Shown piece by piece: positions 13,677 to 21,670 of a stretch of 21,670 nucleotides of DNA. The DNA lies in contig CAJUOT010000046.1 in the NCBI GenBank assembly GCA_910588135.1, positions 1 through 21,670 of the forward strand, in the 5' to 3' direction. The notes beneath the pieces were generated by a model that saw only the letters and a program-made list of their open reading frames with translations, searched no databases and was not told where the DNA came from. The stretch comes from an uncultured Oscillospiraceae bacterium (lineage in GTDB: Bacteria; Bacillota; Clostridia; Oscillospirales; Oscillospiraceae). A program made the position numbers and the translations under genes. Position 1 is the stretch's first letter, and each line of letters starts with the position of its first letter.

Positions 13677-14981
13677 TCAGCTCAAAAAGTCTTTCAGCTT
13701 CTTGCTTCTGGACGGGTGGCGCAGCTTTCTCAGGGCCTTGGCCTCAATCTGCCGGATGCGCTCCCGGGTGACGTTGAACTCCTTGCCCACCTCTTCCAGG
13801 GTGCGGGTGCGGCCGTCCTCGATGCCGAAGCGCAGGCGGAGCACCTTCTCCTCCCGGGGGGTGAGGGTGGACAGCACGTCCACCAACTGCTCCTTGAGCA
13901 GGGTGAAGGACGCGGCCTCAGAGGGCTCAGAGGCGTCCTCGTCGGGAATGAAGTCACCCAAATGGCTGTCCTCCTCCTCGCCGATGGGGGTCTCCAGGGA
14001 CACCGGCTCTTGGGCGATCTTCAAAATCTCCCGCACCTTCTCCACCGGCATCCCCATCTCCTCGGCGGTCTCCTCCGGGCTGGGGTCGTGGCCCAGCTCC
14101 TGGAGAAGCTGCCGGTTCACCCGGATCACCTTGTTGATGGTCTCCACCATGTGAACCGGGATGCGGATGGTGCGGGCCTGGTCCGCGATGGCCCGGGTGA
14201 TGGCCTGCCGAATCCACCAGGTCGCGTAGGTGGAGAATTTGAAGCCCTTCACGTAGTCAAACTTCTCCACCGCCTTGATGAGGCCCAGGTTCCCCTCCTG
14301 GATCAGGTCCAGAAACAGCATCCCCCGGCCCACATACCGCTTGGCGATGGACACCACCAGCCGCAGGTTGGCCTCCGCCAGCTGCTGCTTGGCCCGCTCG
14401 CCCTGCCTGACCGCCTTTTTCAGCTCCTTCAGCATCTCCTCCGGGATTTCCTCACCGGACTTCTCCAGCTCCGCCAGCTGTTCCTTTGCCGCGGCCCCAG
14501 CCCCCATGGCCTGGGCCAGCTCCACCTCCCGCTCGGAGGTGAGCAGGTCCACCTTGCCGATCTCCTTCAGGTACATCCGCACCGGGTCGTCAATGGCAAA
14601 AGAATCCACCAGCGTGTTGGGGTCCACGATCTCCTCCTCGGGGATCTCCTCCAGCTCGGCGGCGGGGGGCATCACGTCGTCGTCCAGCTCCGGAGGAAAG
14701 TCGTCCCCGGCAGTGTCGATGCCCAGGTTTTCCAGCACATCGTACACCTTGTCCATCTGGTCGCTCTCCAGGCTGATGGAATCCAGGGTCTCCATCATCT
14801 CGCTGGAGGACAGCTTGCCCTTTTTATAGCCCATGTCCACCAGCTCCAGCAGCTTTTCCCCGTTCTGGACGCCTTCGATCATCTTGCCCAGCTCCACCTT
14901 GGCCGCCTCCAGCTTTTCAGGGCTGGTCTGGGTGTGCGGCGTGGTATCCGCCTTCTTCGCGGTCTTTTTCTTCTCGCTCAT
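13677..14981 (-). CDS. rpoD: RNA polymerase primary sigma factor (sigma-A / RpoD)
   Basis: The 434-residue protein has the sigma-70 group 1 plan. An N-terminal region 1.1-like segment and an acidic linker (about 100-120) come first. Region 1.2 is near 132-161. Region 2 (about 203-273) includes the -10 recognition helix around STYATWWIRQAI. Region 3 spans about 280-360, and region 4 (about 371-424) has the -35 helix-turn-helix TLEEVGKEFNVTRERIRQIE (394-413). It directs vegetative transcription, including the TTGNNN/TANNNT promoters proposed in this window. The start is MSEKKK at 14981, seven bases after the dnaG stop, with AAGGAT close by. The ATG at 14999 lies inside dnaG and has no ribosome binding site. 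dnaG-rpoD is the classical macromolecular-synthesis operon order. Confidence 0.98.
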   Translation of the reverse strand: MSEKKKTAKKADTTPHTQTSPEKLEAAKVELGKMIEGVQNGEKLLELVDMGYKKGKLSSSEMMETLDSISLESDQMDKVYDVLENLGIDTAGDDFPPELDDDVMPPAAELEEIPEEEIVDPNTLVDSFAIDDPVRMYLKEIGKVDLLTSEREVELAQAMGAGAAAKEQLAELEKSGEEIPEEMLKELKKAVRQGERAKQQLAEANLRLVVSIAKRYVGRGMLFLDLIQEGNLGLIKAVEKFDYVKGFKFSTYATWWIRQAITRAIADQARTIRIPVHMVETINKVIRVNRQLLQELGHDPSPEETAEEMGMPVEKVREILKIAQEPVSLETPIGEEEDSHLGDFIPDEDASEPSEAASFTLLKEQLVDVLSTLTPREEKVLRLRFGIEDGRTRTLEEVGKEFNVTRERIRQIEAKALRKLRHPSRSKKLKDFLS

Positions 14982-14988
14982 TGATCCT

Positions 14989-16770
14989 TTACCCTCCATA
15001 GGCTTTTTTCTGTTTCAGCGCCTGTTTCAACCCGTTCAGATCCTCCGCGCTATGTATATCCGCCTTGCGGTGTTCCGCAAGGATGGTCCGCTTATAGTCC
15101 TCCAGCGCCGCCCGGGCCGTGTTTCTGGGCTGCGGCTCCTGAACCGCAGCGGCCAGCTGATCCAGTTCCTCCGGGTCGAACCGCCCTTCCAGCCCCGGCA
15201 GCGCCACGCTCTTCCCCGCCAGCCACCGCTCCCGCAGCAGGGCGTAGGCCCGCCCCAGCAGCGGCGAGGAAAAGCAGTCCGGGTCAAGGCCGTCCAGTTC
15301 CCGGAAAAGCTCCCCGTCCAGCAGCACGACCCGCAGAATGCCCTCTTCCGCCCGGGCAGAACGTACGTTTTCATACCGCAGCTCCCGGCTCCTGGGCTGG
15401 AGCTGGCGGATTGGCGTCAGGCTCTGGCGCTCCTCACGCTTTCTGGCCTGCCAGTGCTTCCTCTTCCGCAGGCGTTCCACCTCCTGAAGCACCGCCTCCT
15501 TGGACACCCCCGCCGTCTCGGCGCACCGGCCGGCGTAAATCTCCCGCTCCACAGGGCTTCCCAGGCCGGCCACCACCTCTGCCGCCGCCTGAAGGTACTG
15601 GGCCCGCTGGTCGTCCCGGCCCAGGTCAAACTGGGCGCGCACCGCGTCCAGGCGGTACTCCGCCGAGTTTGCGCTGCGCTCCATCAGCCCCTCAAACGCC
15701 CCGGGGCCGAAGTTTTTGATGAAATCATCCGCGTCCTGTTTGCCCAGCGTCCCGTCAGGCAGCGTCCGCTGGGGCAGACGAAGCACCTTCACGCCAATTT
15801 CAGAGCTCTTCAGCAGGGCGATGGCCCGCTGGGTGGCGTCCTCCCCGGCGGCGTCGTTGTCATAGCACAGCACCAGTTCCTTCGTATACCGCCCCAGCAG
15901 GCGGACATGGTCTTCGGTGAGGGCGGTGCCCATGGTGGCCACCGTGTTGTCAAACCCCGCCTGATGGAGGGTAATCACATCGATGTTGCCCTCTACCAGA
16001 ATAAAATTGGGCCGCTTGGTACCCTTGGCGTAGTTGAGGCCATATAAAATGGATCGCTTTTTAAAAATGGCCGTCTCCGGCGTGTTGAGATACTTGGGCG
16101 TGGAGTCGTCCATCACCCGGCTGGTGAATCCGATCACATCCCCCCGCACGTCAATCACCGGGAGCATGAGCCGGTTTCGATATTTGTCGTATACACCGCC
16201 CCCTTTGCCCGCCACCGCCAGTCCGGCGTCAATGAGGTCGGCTTTGCTGTAGCCTTTTTCCCGCATGGCGGTGATAAGGTTGTCCCAGCCCTCCGGGGCC
16301 GCCCCCAAACCAAACCGGGCGGAAAACTTCGGGCTGATGCGCCGCTTGTCCCGGATATAGGAGGCCACCGCCGCCCCTTTGGGGCTGGCCAGCACAGAGC
16401 GGTAATACCGCGCCGCCTCTTTGTTCAGCTCCAGCACACGCCTGCGCTTCTCCCTCCAGGCGCCGTCGTCCGGGCCCTCCTCGGGCATCTCCATGCCCGC
16501 CAGATTCGCCAGCTTGCGCACCGCCTCCGGAAAGGGCAGGCTGTCCATCTCCATGACGAAGCGGATCGCCCCGCCCCCCTTCCCACAGCCGAAGCAGTGG
16601 AAGATCTGCCGGGTCTCATTGACAGCAAAGGACGGCGTCTTTTCGTGGTGGAAGGGACACAGGCCCCAATAGTTTCCCCCCTTTTTGTTCAGGGGCAGAT
16701 AGGCGGAGACCACGTCCACAATATTCAGACGTCCGGTCAGCTCGTCCAAAAAAGAGTCTGGTATCGCCAT
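14989..16770 (-). CDS. dnaG: DNA primase DnaG
   Basis: The 593-residue protein has all three DnaG parts. An N-terminal zinc-binding domain carries C38, H41, C59 and C62 (CPFH and CFGC). The Toprim catalytic core has VEGNIDV at 259-265 (E260) and DNDAAG at 304-309. A helicase-binding C-terminal domain spans about residues 440-593. It makes RNA primers for Okazaki fragments at the replication fork, bound to the replicative helicase. GGGGGAG is upstream of the ATG. rpoD follows after seven bases. Length and metal ligands are normal. Confidence 0.98.
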   Translation of the reverse strand: MAIPDSFLDELTGRLNIVDVVSAYLPLNKKGGNYWGLCPFHHEKTPSFAVNETRQIFHCFGCGKGGGAIRFVMEMDSLPFPEAVRKLANLAGMEMPEEGPDDGAWREKRRRVLELNKEAARYYRSVLASPKGAAVASYIRDKRRISPKFSARFGLGAAPEGWDNLITAMREKGYSKADLIDAGLAVAGKGGGVYDKYRNRLMLPVIDVRGDVIGFTSRVMDDSTPKYLNTPETAIFKKRSILYGLNYAKGTKRPNFILVEGNIDVITLHQAGFDNTVATMGTALTEDHVRLLGRYTKELVLCYDNDAAGEDATQRAIALLKSSEIGVKVLRLPQRTLPDGTLGKQDADDFIKNFGPGAFEGLMERSANSAEYRLDAVRAQFDLGRDDQRAQYLQAAAEVVAGLGSPVEREIYAGRCAETAGVSKEAVLQEVERLRKRKHWQARKREERQSLTPIRQLQPRSRELRYENVRSARAEEGILRVVLLDGELFRELDGLDPDCFSSPLLGRAYALLRERWLAGKSVALPGLEGRFDPEELDQLAAAVQEPQPRNTARAALEDYKRTILAEHRKADIHSAEDLNGLKQALKQKKAYGG

Positions 16771-16807
16771 GGTCTCCCCCTTTGATATTAGCCAATTTTG
16801 CCCTGTT

Positions 16808-16837
16808 TTATCACTGTTTTTGGAATTAACCCCTCAA
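16808..16837 (-). promoter_or_regulatory. Weak candidate promoter for dnaG-rpoD
   Basis: On the minus strand TTGAGG (16832-16837) and TGATAA (16808-16813) are 18 bases apart, ending about 38 bases before the dnaG ATG. The sequence is locally AT-rich compared with its surroundings. Both boxes deviate from consensus, so this is tentative. The 77-base gap between yigZ and dnaG has no gene. Confidence 0.3.
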
Positions 16838-16847
16838 GTATCCGCGC

Positions 16848-17465
16848 TCATCCGGCCCGGAACGACTCGCCCAGCTCCACCGCTTGAAACGCCCCGGCGG
16901 ACAGCTCAGTCACGCGGGCCTGAAAGCGCCCTGCCTCGTCCCCGGGCAGCAGGGCGCGGATGGCGACATCTGCGGCGTATTCGATCCCCTCCACCACGCC
17001 GCCCTGGGCGGCGCAGGCCAGCTTCACCCGCTCCAGGAAGCTGTAGGGACACGCCACTTCCAGCTCTACCCAGCGGCGCACGGCGGACACCCCCGCCGCG
17101 TCCAGCGCGTCCTTGGCGGTCTGGGTGTAGGCCCGGACCAGACCCCCCGCCCCCAGCAGCACACCGCCAAAGTACCGGGTGACCACGCAGCACACGTTGA
17201 CCACCCCTTCCTTTTGGAACACCGCCAGCATGGGCTGGCCGGCGGTGCCCTGGGGCTCGCCGTCGTCGGAATAGCGCGCCGGGCCTTCCTTGAGCAGGTA
17301 ACACCAGCAGTTATGCCGGGCGTCGTGATATTTTTTCTTCATCTCGTCGATGCGGGCACGGGCCTCCGCCTCTGTCTCCACCGGAAAAACGTGGCCGATA
17401 AACGTGGAGCGTTTTTCGGTAAATTCCGCCTGGGAAGGGCGGGATGGCACCAGATATTCTGTCAT
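16848..17465 (-). CDS. yigZ: UPF0029 / YigZ (IMPACT) family protein
   Basis: The 205-residue protein carries the family signature RYFGGVLLGAGGLVRAY at 97-113. Preceding it is the conserved run DDGEPQGTAGQPML (67-80). These mark the UPF0029/IMPACT N-terminal domain. A smaller C-terminal ferredoxin-like (DUF1949-type) domain follows at about 135-200. The eukaryotic homologue IMPACT modulates translation stress signalling. The bacterial role (YigZ in Escherichia coli, YvyE in Bacillus) is not well defined. The start at 17465 has GGGGGAAG upstream. Its neighbours are dgt, 116 bases upstream on the same strand, and dnaG downstream. I see no operon link beyond orientation. Confidence 0.92.
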   Translation of the reverse strand: MTEYLVPSRPSQAEFTEKRSTFIGHVFPVETEAEARARIDEMKKKYHDARHNCWCYLLKEGPARYSDDGEPQGTAGQPMLAVFQKEGVVNVCCVVTRYFGGVLLGAGGLVRAYTQTAKDALDAAGVSAVRRWVELEVACPYSFLERVKLACAAQGGVVEGIEYAADVAIRALLPGDEAGRFQARVTELSAGAFQAVELGESFRAG

Positions 17466-17524
17466 AGCTTCCCCCAGCTTATTGTCACGCCGCAAAACGG
17501 TCAGGTTCCCGCCTTCGGCTCGGC

Positions 17525-17559
17525 CGGCGATGGGCGTTTGCCACCGGCAAACATCGCCG
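17525..17559. other. Long inverted repeat between dgt and yigZ
   Basis: CGGCGATG (17525-17532) pairs with CATCGCCG (17552-17559), and TTTGCC pairs with GGCAAA inside, leaving a bulge GGCG and a 3-base loop. There is no adjacent T-tract. It could be a stabilising mRNA hairpin after dgt, a binding site or a weak terminator. Confidence 0.5.
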
Positions 17560-17580
17560 CTCGGCCGCTTCCCCGCGCTT

Positions 17581-18591
17581 CTATTTGACCATCCATCTCA
17601 TTGGGATAAACAAATTGCCGAACTGCTCCGTGGCGTAGGTGTCCGTCATGCCGGCGATGTAGTCCAGCACCGCCCGCTCCGTCCCCTCCCGCACCAGAAT
17701 GTCCTGGTACTCCGGGGGCAGCTTGTCCGTGTGCTTGCAATAGTATTCGAAGAGCAGGCAGATCATGTCCTCCGCCTTGCCCTCCTCCCCCTTGGCCCTG
17801 GGGTTGAAGTAGACGGCCTGAAACATGAATTCCTTCAGTTCCGCCATGGCCGCCGCCACCGGCTCGGATTGGCAGATCGCGTCTCCCCCGGCGCTGGAGC
17901 AGACCACATCCATGGTCAACGTCTCAATCCGCTCCCCGTGCGTGAAGCCCAGCACCTGGGAGATGTGGACGGGGATATCGGTGGGATAGATGATGCCTCC
18001 CCGCATGGCGTCGTCAATGTCGTGGTTGATATAGGCGATCTTGTCGGCAAACCGCACCAGCTGGCCCTCCAGCGTATCCGCCGGACGGCCCGCCGTGTGG
18101 CATAAAATGCCGTCCCGCACCTCGTGGCAGAGGTTCAGCCCCGCTCCGTCGTTTTCCAGCCGGTCCACCACCCGCAGGGACTGCTCGTAGTGCCGGAAGC
18201 CCCCCTCCACCATCCGGGACAGCGCCCGCTCCCCGGCGTGGCCGAAGGGGGTGTGGCCCAGGTCATGGGCCAGGGCGGCGGCCTCGGTGAGGTCCTCGTT
18301 GAGCCCCAGCCCCCTCGCCATGGTCCGGGCGATGCGGGACACCTCCAGGGTGTGGGTCATGCGGGTGCGGTAGTGGTCCCCCTCGGGCTGAAGAAACACC
18401 TGGGTCTTGTGCTTCAGCCGCCGGAAGGACTTGCAGTGAACCACCCGGTCCACGTCCCGCTGGAAGCAGGTGCGCATGGGGCAGGGCGGTATGTCCACCG
18501 CGCGGCCCCTTGACCGCTCCGACAGGCAGGCCCGGGGCAACAGGGTCTGCCGCTCCAGCGCCTCGGAACGCTCCCGAATGGTCTGCTCCAT
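17581..18591 (-). CDS. dgt: dGTPase-family HD-domain triphosphohydrolase
   Basis: The 336-residue protein is an HD-domain enzyme of the deoxyguanosine-triphosphatase-like family. The metal ligands are H80 (in RTRMTHTLEV), H109 and D110 (in LAHDLGHTPFGH) and D183 (in ADKIAYINHD). Such enzymes hydrolyse dNTPs to deoxynucleoside plus triphosphate and help set the dNTP pool. Family members vary in nucleotide preference, so substrate is inferred. AGGAGG lies eight bases upstream of the ATG, which strongly supports this start. It is divergent from the phosphate-permease gene across a 144-base AT-rich gap, in which I could not resolve clear promoter boxes. Confidence 0.93.
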   Translation of the reverse strand: MEQTIRERSEALERQTLLPRACLSERSRGRAVDIPPCPMRTCFQRDVDRVVHCKSFRRLKHKTQVFLQPEGDHYRTRMTHTLEVSRIARTMARGLGLNEDLTEAAALAHDLGHTPFGHAGERALSRMVEGGFRHYEQSLRVVDRLENDGAGLNLCHEVRDGILCHTAGRPADTLEGQLVRFADKIAYINHDIDDAMRGGIIYPTDIPVHISQVLGFTHGERIETLTMDVVCSSAGGDAICQSEPVAAAMAELKEFMFQAVYFNPRAKGEEGKAEDMICLLFEYYCKHTDKLPPEYQDILVREGTERAVLDYIAGMTDTYATEQFGNLFIPMRWMVK

Positions 18592-18735
18592 ACCATTTCC
18601 CTCCTGTTTTCCGCAAGGGGTAGAACTGCTGTCTATTTCTTATACCCTGTCCATCTCAAAAACCCTTCTTTCTTTTTAAAATTTTTCGCATATTCCCATT
18701 CCCCGCCAAATAAGCTTCCCGCAGGAGGGAGCGCC

Positions 18736-19683
18736 ATGACTACGACCATCCATTTCGCCCGCCTGCTGGTGCTGGCGGTGATCTTTGTCAACGGTTGGAC
18801 CGATGCGCCCAACGCCATCGCCACCGCCGTGGGCTCCGGGGCCATGACCTTCCGCCGGGGCGTGCGGATGGCGGCGGTGTGCAATTTCGCCGGGGCGGCG
18901 CTGGCCTGCCTGTGCTTCCCCGCAGTGGCAGACACAATCGGCGGGCTGGTGGCTTTCGCCGACCCGCATTCCGCCTCCGCCGCGCTGAATGCCGCCCTGC
19001 TGTCCATCGTGCTGTGGGCCACGGCCGCGTGGCGCTTCGGCCTGCCCACCAGCGAGAGCCACGCGCTGCTGGCGGGGCTGTCCGGCGGAGCGCTGGCCCT
19101 GGGGGCGGAAGCCGCCCGGCTCAGTCCGGAGGCGTGGCTGCGGGCGCTGGCGGGGCTGGCCCTGTCCCTGCCCGCCGGGGTGCTGGCAGGCAGGCTGTTC
19201 CGGCGGCTCTTAACCGGCCGGGTGCGCCGTCCCGCGTCCTGGCAGCGGGGGGCCGCCGCCCTCACCGCCCTGCTCCACGGAGTGCAGGACGGACAGAAAT
19301 TCCTGGCCCTGCTCCTGCTCGCCGACGGGCTGGACGGCGCCCGGCCCCATTCCAGGCTCGTCCTCTCCCTCCTGGCCGCGGGGGTCATGGCCCTGGGCAC
19401 CGCCTTTGGCGGAAAGCCCATTGTGGAAAAAGTGGGCTCGGAGCTGGCCGACCTCTCCCCCGCCGCCGGGCTGGCCGCCGACCTGGGGGCCGGCTCAGTG
19501 CTGCTGGCCTGCTCCGCCCTGGGCCTGCCCACCTCCACCACCCACGCCAAGGTGTCCGCCATCTGCGGCGCGGGCCGGGGCGCCAGCAAGCGGGTGATGG
19601 CCCAGATGGCGGGGGCCTGGGTGCTCACCTTCCCCGCCTGCGGGGGGCTGGCGTTTTTGCTGACCAGGCTCATGCTGGGATAG
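18736..19683 (+). CDS. pit: PiT-family inorganic phosphate transporter
   Basis: The 315-residue integral membrane protein has the duplicated PiT motifs. NGWTDAPNAIAT is at 19-30 and GLPTSESHAL at 102-111 in the first half. HGVQDGQKF (181-189) and GLPTSTTHAKVSAICG (263-278) are in the second. Roughly eight hydrophobic helices are visible. PiT proteins carry phosphate with a cation (Na+ or H+) across the cytoplasmic membrane. The length fits short Firmicutes Pit proteins. The ATG has GGAGG seven bases upstream. No PhoU/DUF47-type partner gene is visible on either side. A strong terminator follows after 7 bases, so this is a single-gene transcript. Confidence 0.94.
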   Translation: MTTTIHFARLLVLAVIFVNGWTDAPNAIATAVGSGAMTFRRGVRMAAVCNFAGAALACLCFPAVADTIGGLVAFADPHSASAALNAALLSIVLWATAAWRFGLPTSESHALLAGLSGGALALGAEAARLSPEAWLRALAGLALSLPAGVLAGRLFRRLLTGRVRRPASWQRGAAALTALLHGVQDGQKFLALLLLADGLDGARPHSRLVLSLLAAGVMALGTAFGGKPIVEKVGSELADLSPAAGLAADLGAGSVLLACSALGLPTSTTHAKVSAICGAGRGASKRVMAQMAGAWVLTFPACGGLAFLLTRLMLG

Positions 19684-19690
19684 CGGACAT

Positions 19691-19726
19691 AAAACGGCCC
19701 CGGGACAGTGTCCCGGGGCCGTTTTT
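19691..19726. terminator. Intrinsic terminator of the phosphate transporter gene
   Basis: A 16-bp perfect stem (19691-19706 with 19710-19725, core CGGCCCCGGGAC) closes a 3-base loop and is followed by TTTTT on the plus strand. The complementary side begins AAAA, giving TTTT on the minus strand, so it can also end the surface-protein transcript, whose stop lies 26 bases away. Confidence 0.95.
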
Positions 19727-19751
19727 GCCGTTTGATCGGGTTTTCGCGGCC

Positions 19752-21670
19752 TTACGCCGCCGCGTTCAGGGCCGCCTCCAGCTTGGCAAAGAACTCGTCG
19801 AAGATGACCTGGGCGTCCTCGCCCATGATGATGTCATCCCACGCGCCCTCCAGCTTGATGAACAGCTCGTCGGCGTCCAGCTCGATGCCGGCGTACACCG
19901 CGTAGCGGTTCAGGAACTCCTGGAGCTCGCCCTCGGGGCTGATTTCCAGGCTCTCCACGCTGCGCAGAACCAGGTCGTCGGGCCGGAAGTTGCCGTCCTT
20001 GTCGGCCAGCGCGATACCCATATCCTGGGCCCAGCCGATAGCAACCGCCCACTCGTGATCCTCGGGCACATCGGGGAAGTCGGACAGCTCCCACTCGGGC
20101 TCGCCGCTCTGCTCCCACAGGTAGCCGATGGCGTCCGCCCGGGTGAACAGGCCCGCCAGGGGCACCTCGGGCTCTTCAATGGTGGTGCCGCCGGGGTTGA
20201 GATTCGAGGGCAGGGCGGGCAGCTCCCGGGTCTCCTTGTAGTCGCAGCCCTCACGCTTGCACTCGCGCTGCTCCTCGCCCTTCACGCCGATGGCGGGCCG
20301 TTTGGTCACAACCCACTCGCCCATGTCGTGACCCAGGGGGTCGATGGGCACGGTGTAGTGGTCGCCGCAGGCGCAGGTGAAGGTTTTCTCACCCTTCTCC
20401 GTGCAGGTGGGCGTCGTGGTGATCTCTTCCTCATAGGAGTGGACGTGGGCATTCCACAGGGAACACATACCCATACTACCGTTACTTAAAGTATATGTAC
20501 CCTCTTTCCCAGGCGCCGCTACGCCGCTGGATTGGCTCTGCCATTCCTTAAAGGTACTGCCATCGCTGAGCTTGGCATCCCAGCTCTCGTCCATTGTCAG
20601 AGAAATATCTTTTCCGTACGCCGTCATAAAGACATCGTTGCGGAAGTCGCCGTTGAAGTTGGTCGTATTGTTCGCGATCACCGTGTTGTTTTTCATGGTA
20701 ATGTTGCAGGGCGCATTATCTATCGCGCCAACCAGAACATAAACTCCTCCGGCCCAGTAGGTATCCTTCACAGCGTTATTCTGTATGCTGACATCGTCCA
20801 GCGTGACGTCGCCGCCACAATGCTCAAGGTACACTCCGCCTCCGTAGTGACCTGAGACATTTTCTTCGATCTTGGTCTCTTCTATGGAAATCTCATCGCA
20901 GGAAAACGCATACAGCCCGCCGCCAGCTCCGCCGGTGCCAATTTTATTCTCTTTGATCTCGGTGTCCTCTATTTCAATCTCTTCGTAGTTTCTGACCAGA
21001 ATCCCTCCTCCACCGCCGCCACTGTAATACCCGTTATTCGCGGCGTTATACACAACATTATCGGAAACCTCCACATCTTCCAGCTTAATCGAACCGCCCT
21101 TACGCTGATTGGGGAGGGTTCCGATTCCGCCGCCGCCACCCGCAGCCGCATTCCCGGAAACCTTGCCGCCCTCCATGGTCAGGCCGGCCCCGCCGGACAG
21201 GCTGATGCCGCCGCCTACGCCGTTGCCGCTGGTATTGTTACCGCCGGTGATGGTGCCGGTGCCCTCGCCGTGCTCATAATCCGCGTCCTCATCCTTATCT
21301 TTTATAGTCAGATGTGTATCACTCGGGTCTTTCCAGTACTGCGTTGGGCCCTGCACCTTGATCACGGCCCCGGTGAGCACCGGATCGCCGCCGTTGTCCA
21401 CGTCCACGCCGGTGACTTTTCCGGCCGCGTCCACCACCGCCTCCACGGACTCGTTGAGCTTCAGGGTATAGCCGTTCAGGTCAATGGTGGCCTTGGTTCC
21501 CTCTTTGATCACCAGCGTCCTGTCCAGCTTGACGTCGCCGTCCAGGTAGTAGTCGTAGTTGCCCTCGCTGTTTTCCTTCAACGCGCCGGTCTCGTCAATG
21601 TGCTCGTCCTTGTTCAGCGCCACCGCCGCGAAGGACGGCATCACCAGGGCCGCGCACAGGGTCAGCGACA
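19752..21670 (-). CDS. Secreted surface protein: signal peptide, beta-helix, Cys-rich region, SLH-like module (5' end beyond window)
   Basis: The frame is open to the right edge, so the true start lies outside. The first visible residues SLTLCAALVMPSFAA are the end of a signal peptide; the GTG at 21644 is not the true start. Numbering from that GTG, a Gly-rich right-handed beta-helix spans about 128-325, with repeats of the kind GGGLYAFSCDEISIEETKIEEN about every 22-27 residues. A Cys-rich segment follows (C414, C424, C426, C462, C467 with H429, H439), like bacterial surface zinc-ribbon-type repeats. An SLH-like module (about 497-565) has TRADAIGYLW and GNFRPDDLVLR, and a helical tail ends the protein. 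It is probably cell-wall anchored by the SLH module and may bind glycans. Function unknown. Nothing downstream is coupled to it. Confidence 0.85.
   Translation of the reverse strand, partial: SLTLCAALVMPSFAAVALNKDEHIDETGALKENSEGNYDYYLDGDVKLDRTLVIKEGTKATIDLNGYTLKLNESVEAVVDAAGKVTGVDVDNGGDPVLTGAVIKVQGPTQYWKDPSDTHLTIKDKDEDADYEHGEGTGTITGGNNTSGNGVGGGISLSGGAGLTMEGGKVSGNAAAGGGGGIGTLPNQRKGGSIKLEDVEVSDNVVYNAANNGYYSGGGGGGILVRNYEEIEIEDTEIKENKIGTGGAGGGLYAFSCDEISIEETKIEENVSGHYGGGVYLEHCGGDVTLDDVSIQNNAVKDTYWAGGVYVLVGAIDNAPCNITMKNNTVIANNTTNFNGDFRNDVFMTAYGKDISLTMDESWDAKLSDGSTFKEWQSQSSGVAAPGKEGTYTLSNGSMGMCSLWNAHVHSYEEEITTTPTCTEKGEKTFTCACGDHYTVPIDPLGHDMGEWVVTKRPAIGVKGEEQRECKREGCDYKETRELPALPSNLNPGGTTIEEPEVPLAGLFTRADAIGYLWEQSGEPEWELSDFPDVPEDHEWAVAIGWAQDMGIALADKDGNFRPDDLVLRSVESLEISPEGELQEFLNRYAVYAGIELDADELFIKLEGAWDDIIMGEDAQVIFDEFFAKLEAALNAAA

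Noticed and set aside
13716..14984. A 422-codon open frame on the plus strand across rpoD
   Set aside because: It is antisense to a complete sigma factor. Its Leu/His/Gly/Gln-rich translation is low-complexity and typical of a shadow frame.
14833..16047. A 404-codon plus-strand frame across the rpoD-dnaG junction
   Set aside because: It is antisense to two core genes with intact motifs.
18592..18735. Promoters in the AT-rich divergent gap between dgt and the phosphate transporter
   Set aside because: Several TATA-like strings exist but none pairs with a good -35 box at 16-18 bases, so I made no call.
18633..19673. A 346-codon minus-strand frame across the phosphate transporter
   Set aside because: It is antisense to a well-supported gene, with a Ser/Ala/Pro-rich translation that has no family features.
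18795..20489. A 564-codon plus-strand frame overlapping the phosphate transporter and running into the surface-protein gene
   Set aside because: It is an alternative frame of a gene with full PiT motifs. It also crosses a strong terminator at 19691-19726.

Overview
The window is a high-GC segment of an anaerobic, endospore-forming-type Clostridia chromosome. The protein families, the gene order and the style of the surface protein fit Oscillospiraceae (the Flavonifractor / Lawsonibacter / Intestinimonas kind), but I cannot name a genus from the sequence alone. It is mostly core chromosome: about 20 protein genes in both orientations with tight spacing, clear Shine-Dalgarno sites and three strong intrinsic-terminator hairpins. 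I saw no tRNA, rRNA, CRISPR array, insertion sequence or integrase.

Layout. (a) 1-1605: a minus-strand run of three unrecognised genes, two membrane proteins and a Cys-rich protein cut by the left edge, behind a good sigma-A-type promoter. (b) 1753-2853: a plus-strand pair, a DUF421/YetF-type membrane protein overlapping a DUF4363-type protein, ending in a hairpin shared with mutS2. (c) 2867-12014: a long minus-strand cluster that reads yqfC, yqfD, phoH, ybeY, lipoprotein, era, nucleotidyltransferase, yqzL-like, recO, mutS2. This is the Firmicutes yqfC-yqfD-phoH-ybeY-era-recO neighbourhood. It joins sporulation genes to rRNA maturation (YbeY, Era), RNA-linked ATPase (PhoH) and DNA repair or recombination (RecO, MutS2). 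The usual pgpH, dgkA and cdd genes are absent between phoH and era, and a lipoprotein sits there instead. A perfect 18-bp palindrome matching the ParB/Spo0J parS core lies between yqfD and phoH. (d) 12080-13671: plus-strand RluA-type pseudouridine synthase followed by a solitary SUKH-3 immunity-type gene. (e) 13677-16770: dnaG-rpoD, the primase and primary sigma factor pair. (f) 16848-18591: minus-strand UPF0029/YigZ and a dGTPase-family HD hydrolase. (g) 18736-19726: a plus-strand PiT-type phosphate permease with a strong terminator. (h) 19752-21670: a minus-strand secreted surface protein with a beta-helix, a Cys-rich region and one SLH-like module, cut by the right edge inside its signal peptide.

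The points most worth a second look are the parS-like site, the orphan SUKH-3 gene, the overlooked yqzL-like small gene, the accessory genes inserted in the era/recO cluster, and the apparent base-composition mosaic inside the surface protein. I did not find convincing evidence of a wholly new multi-gene system.
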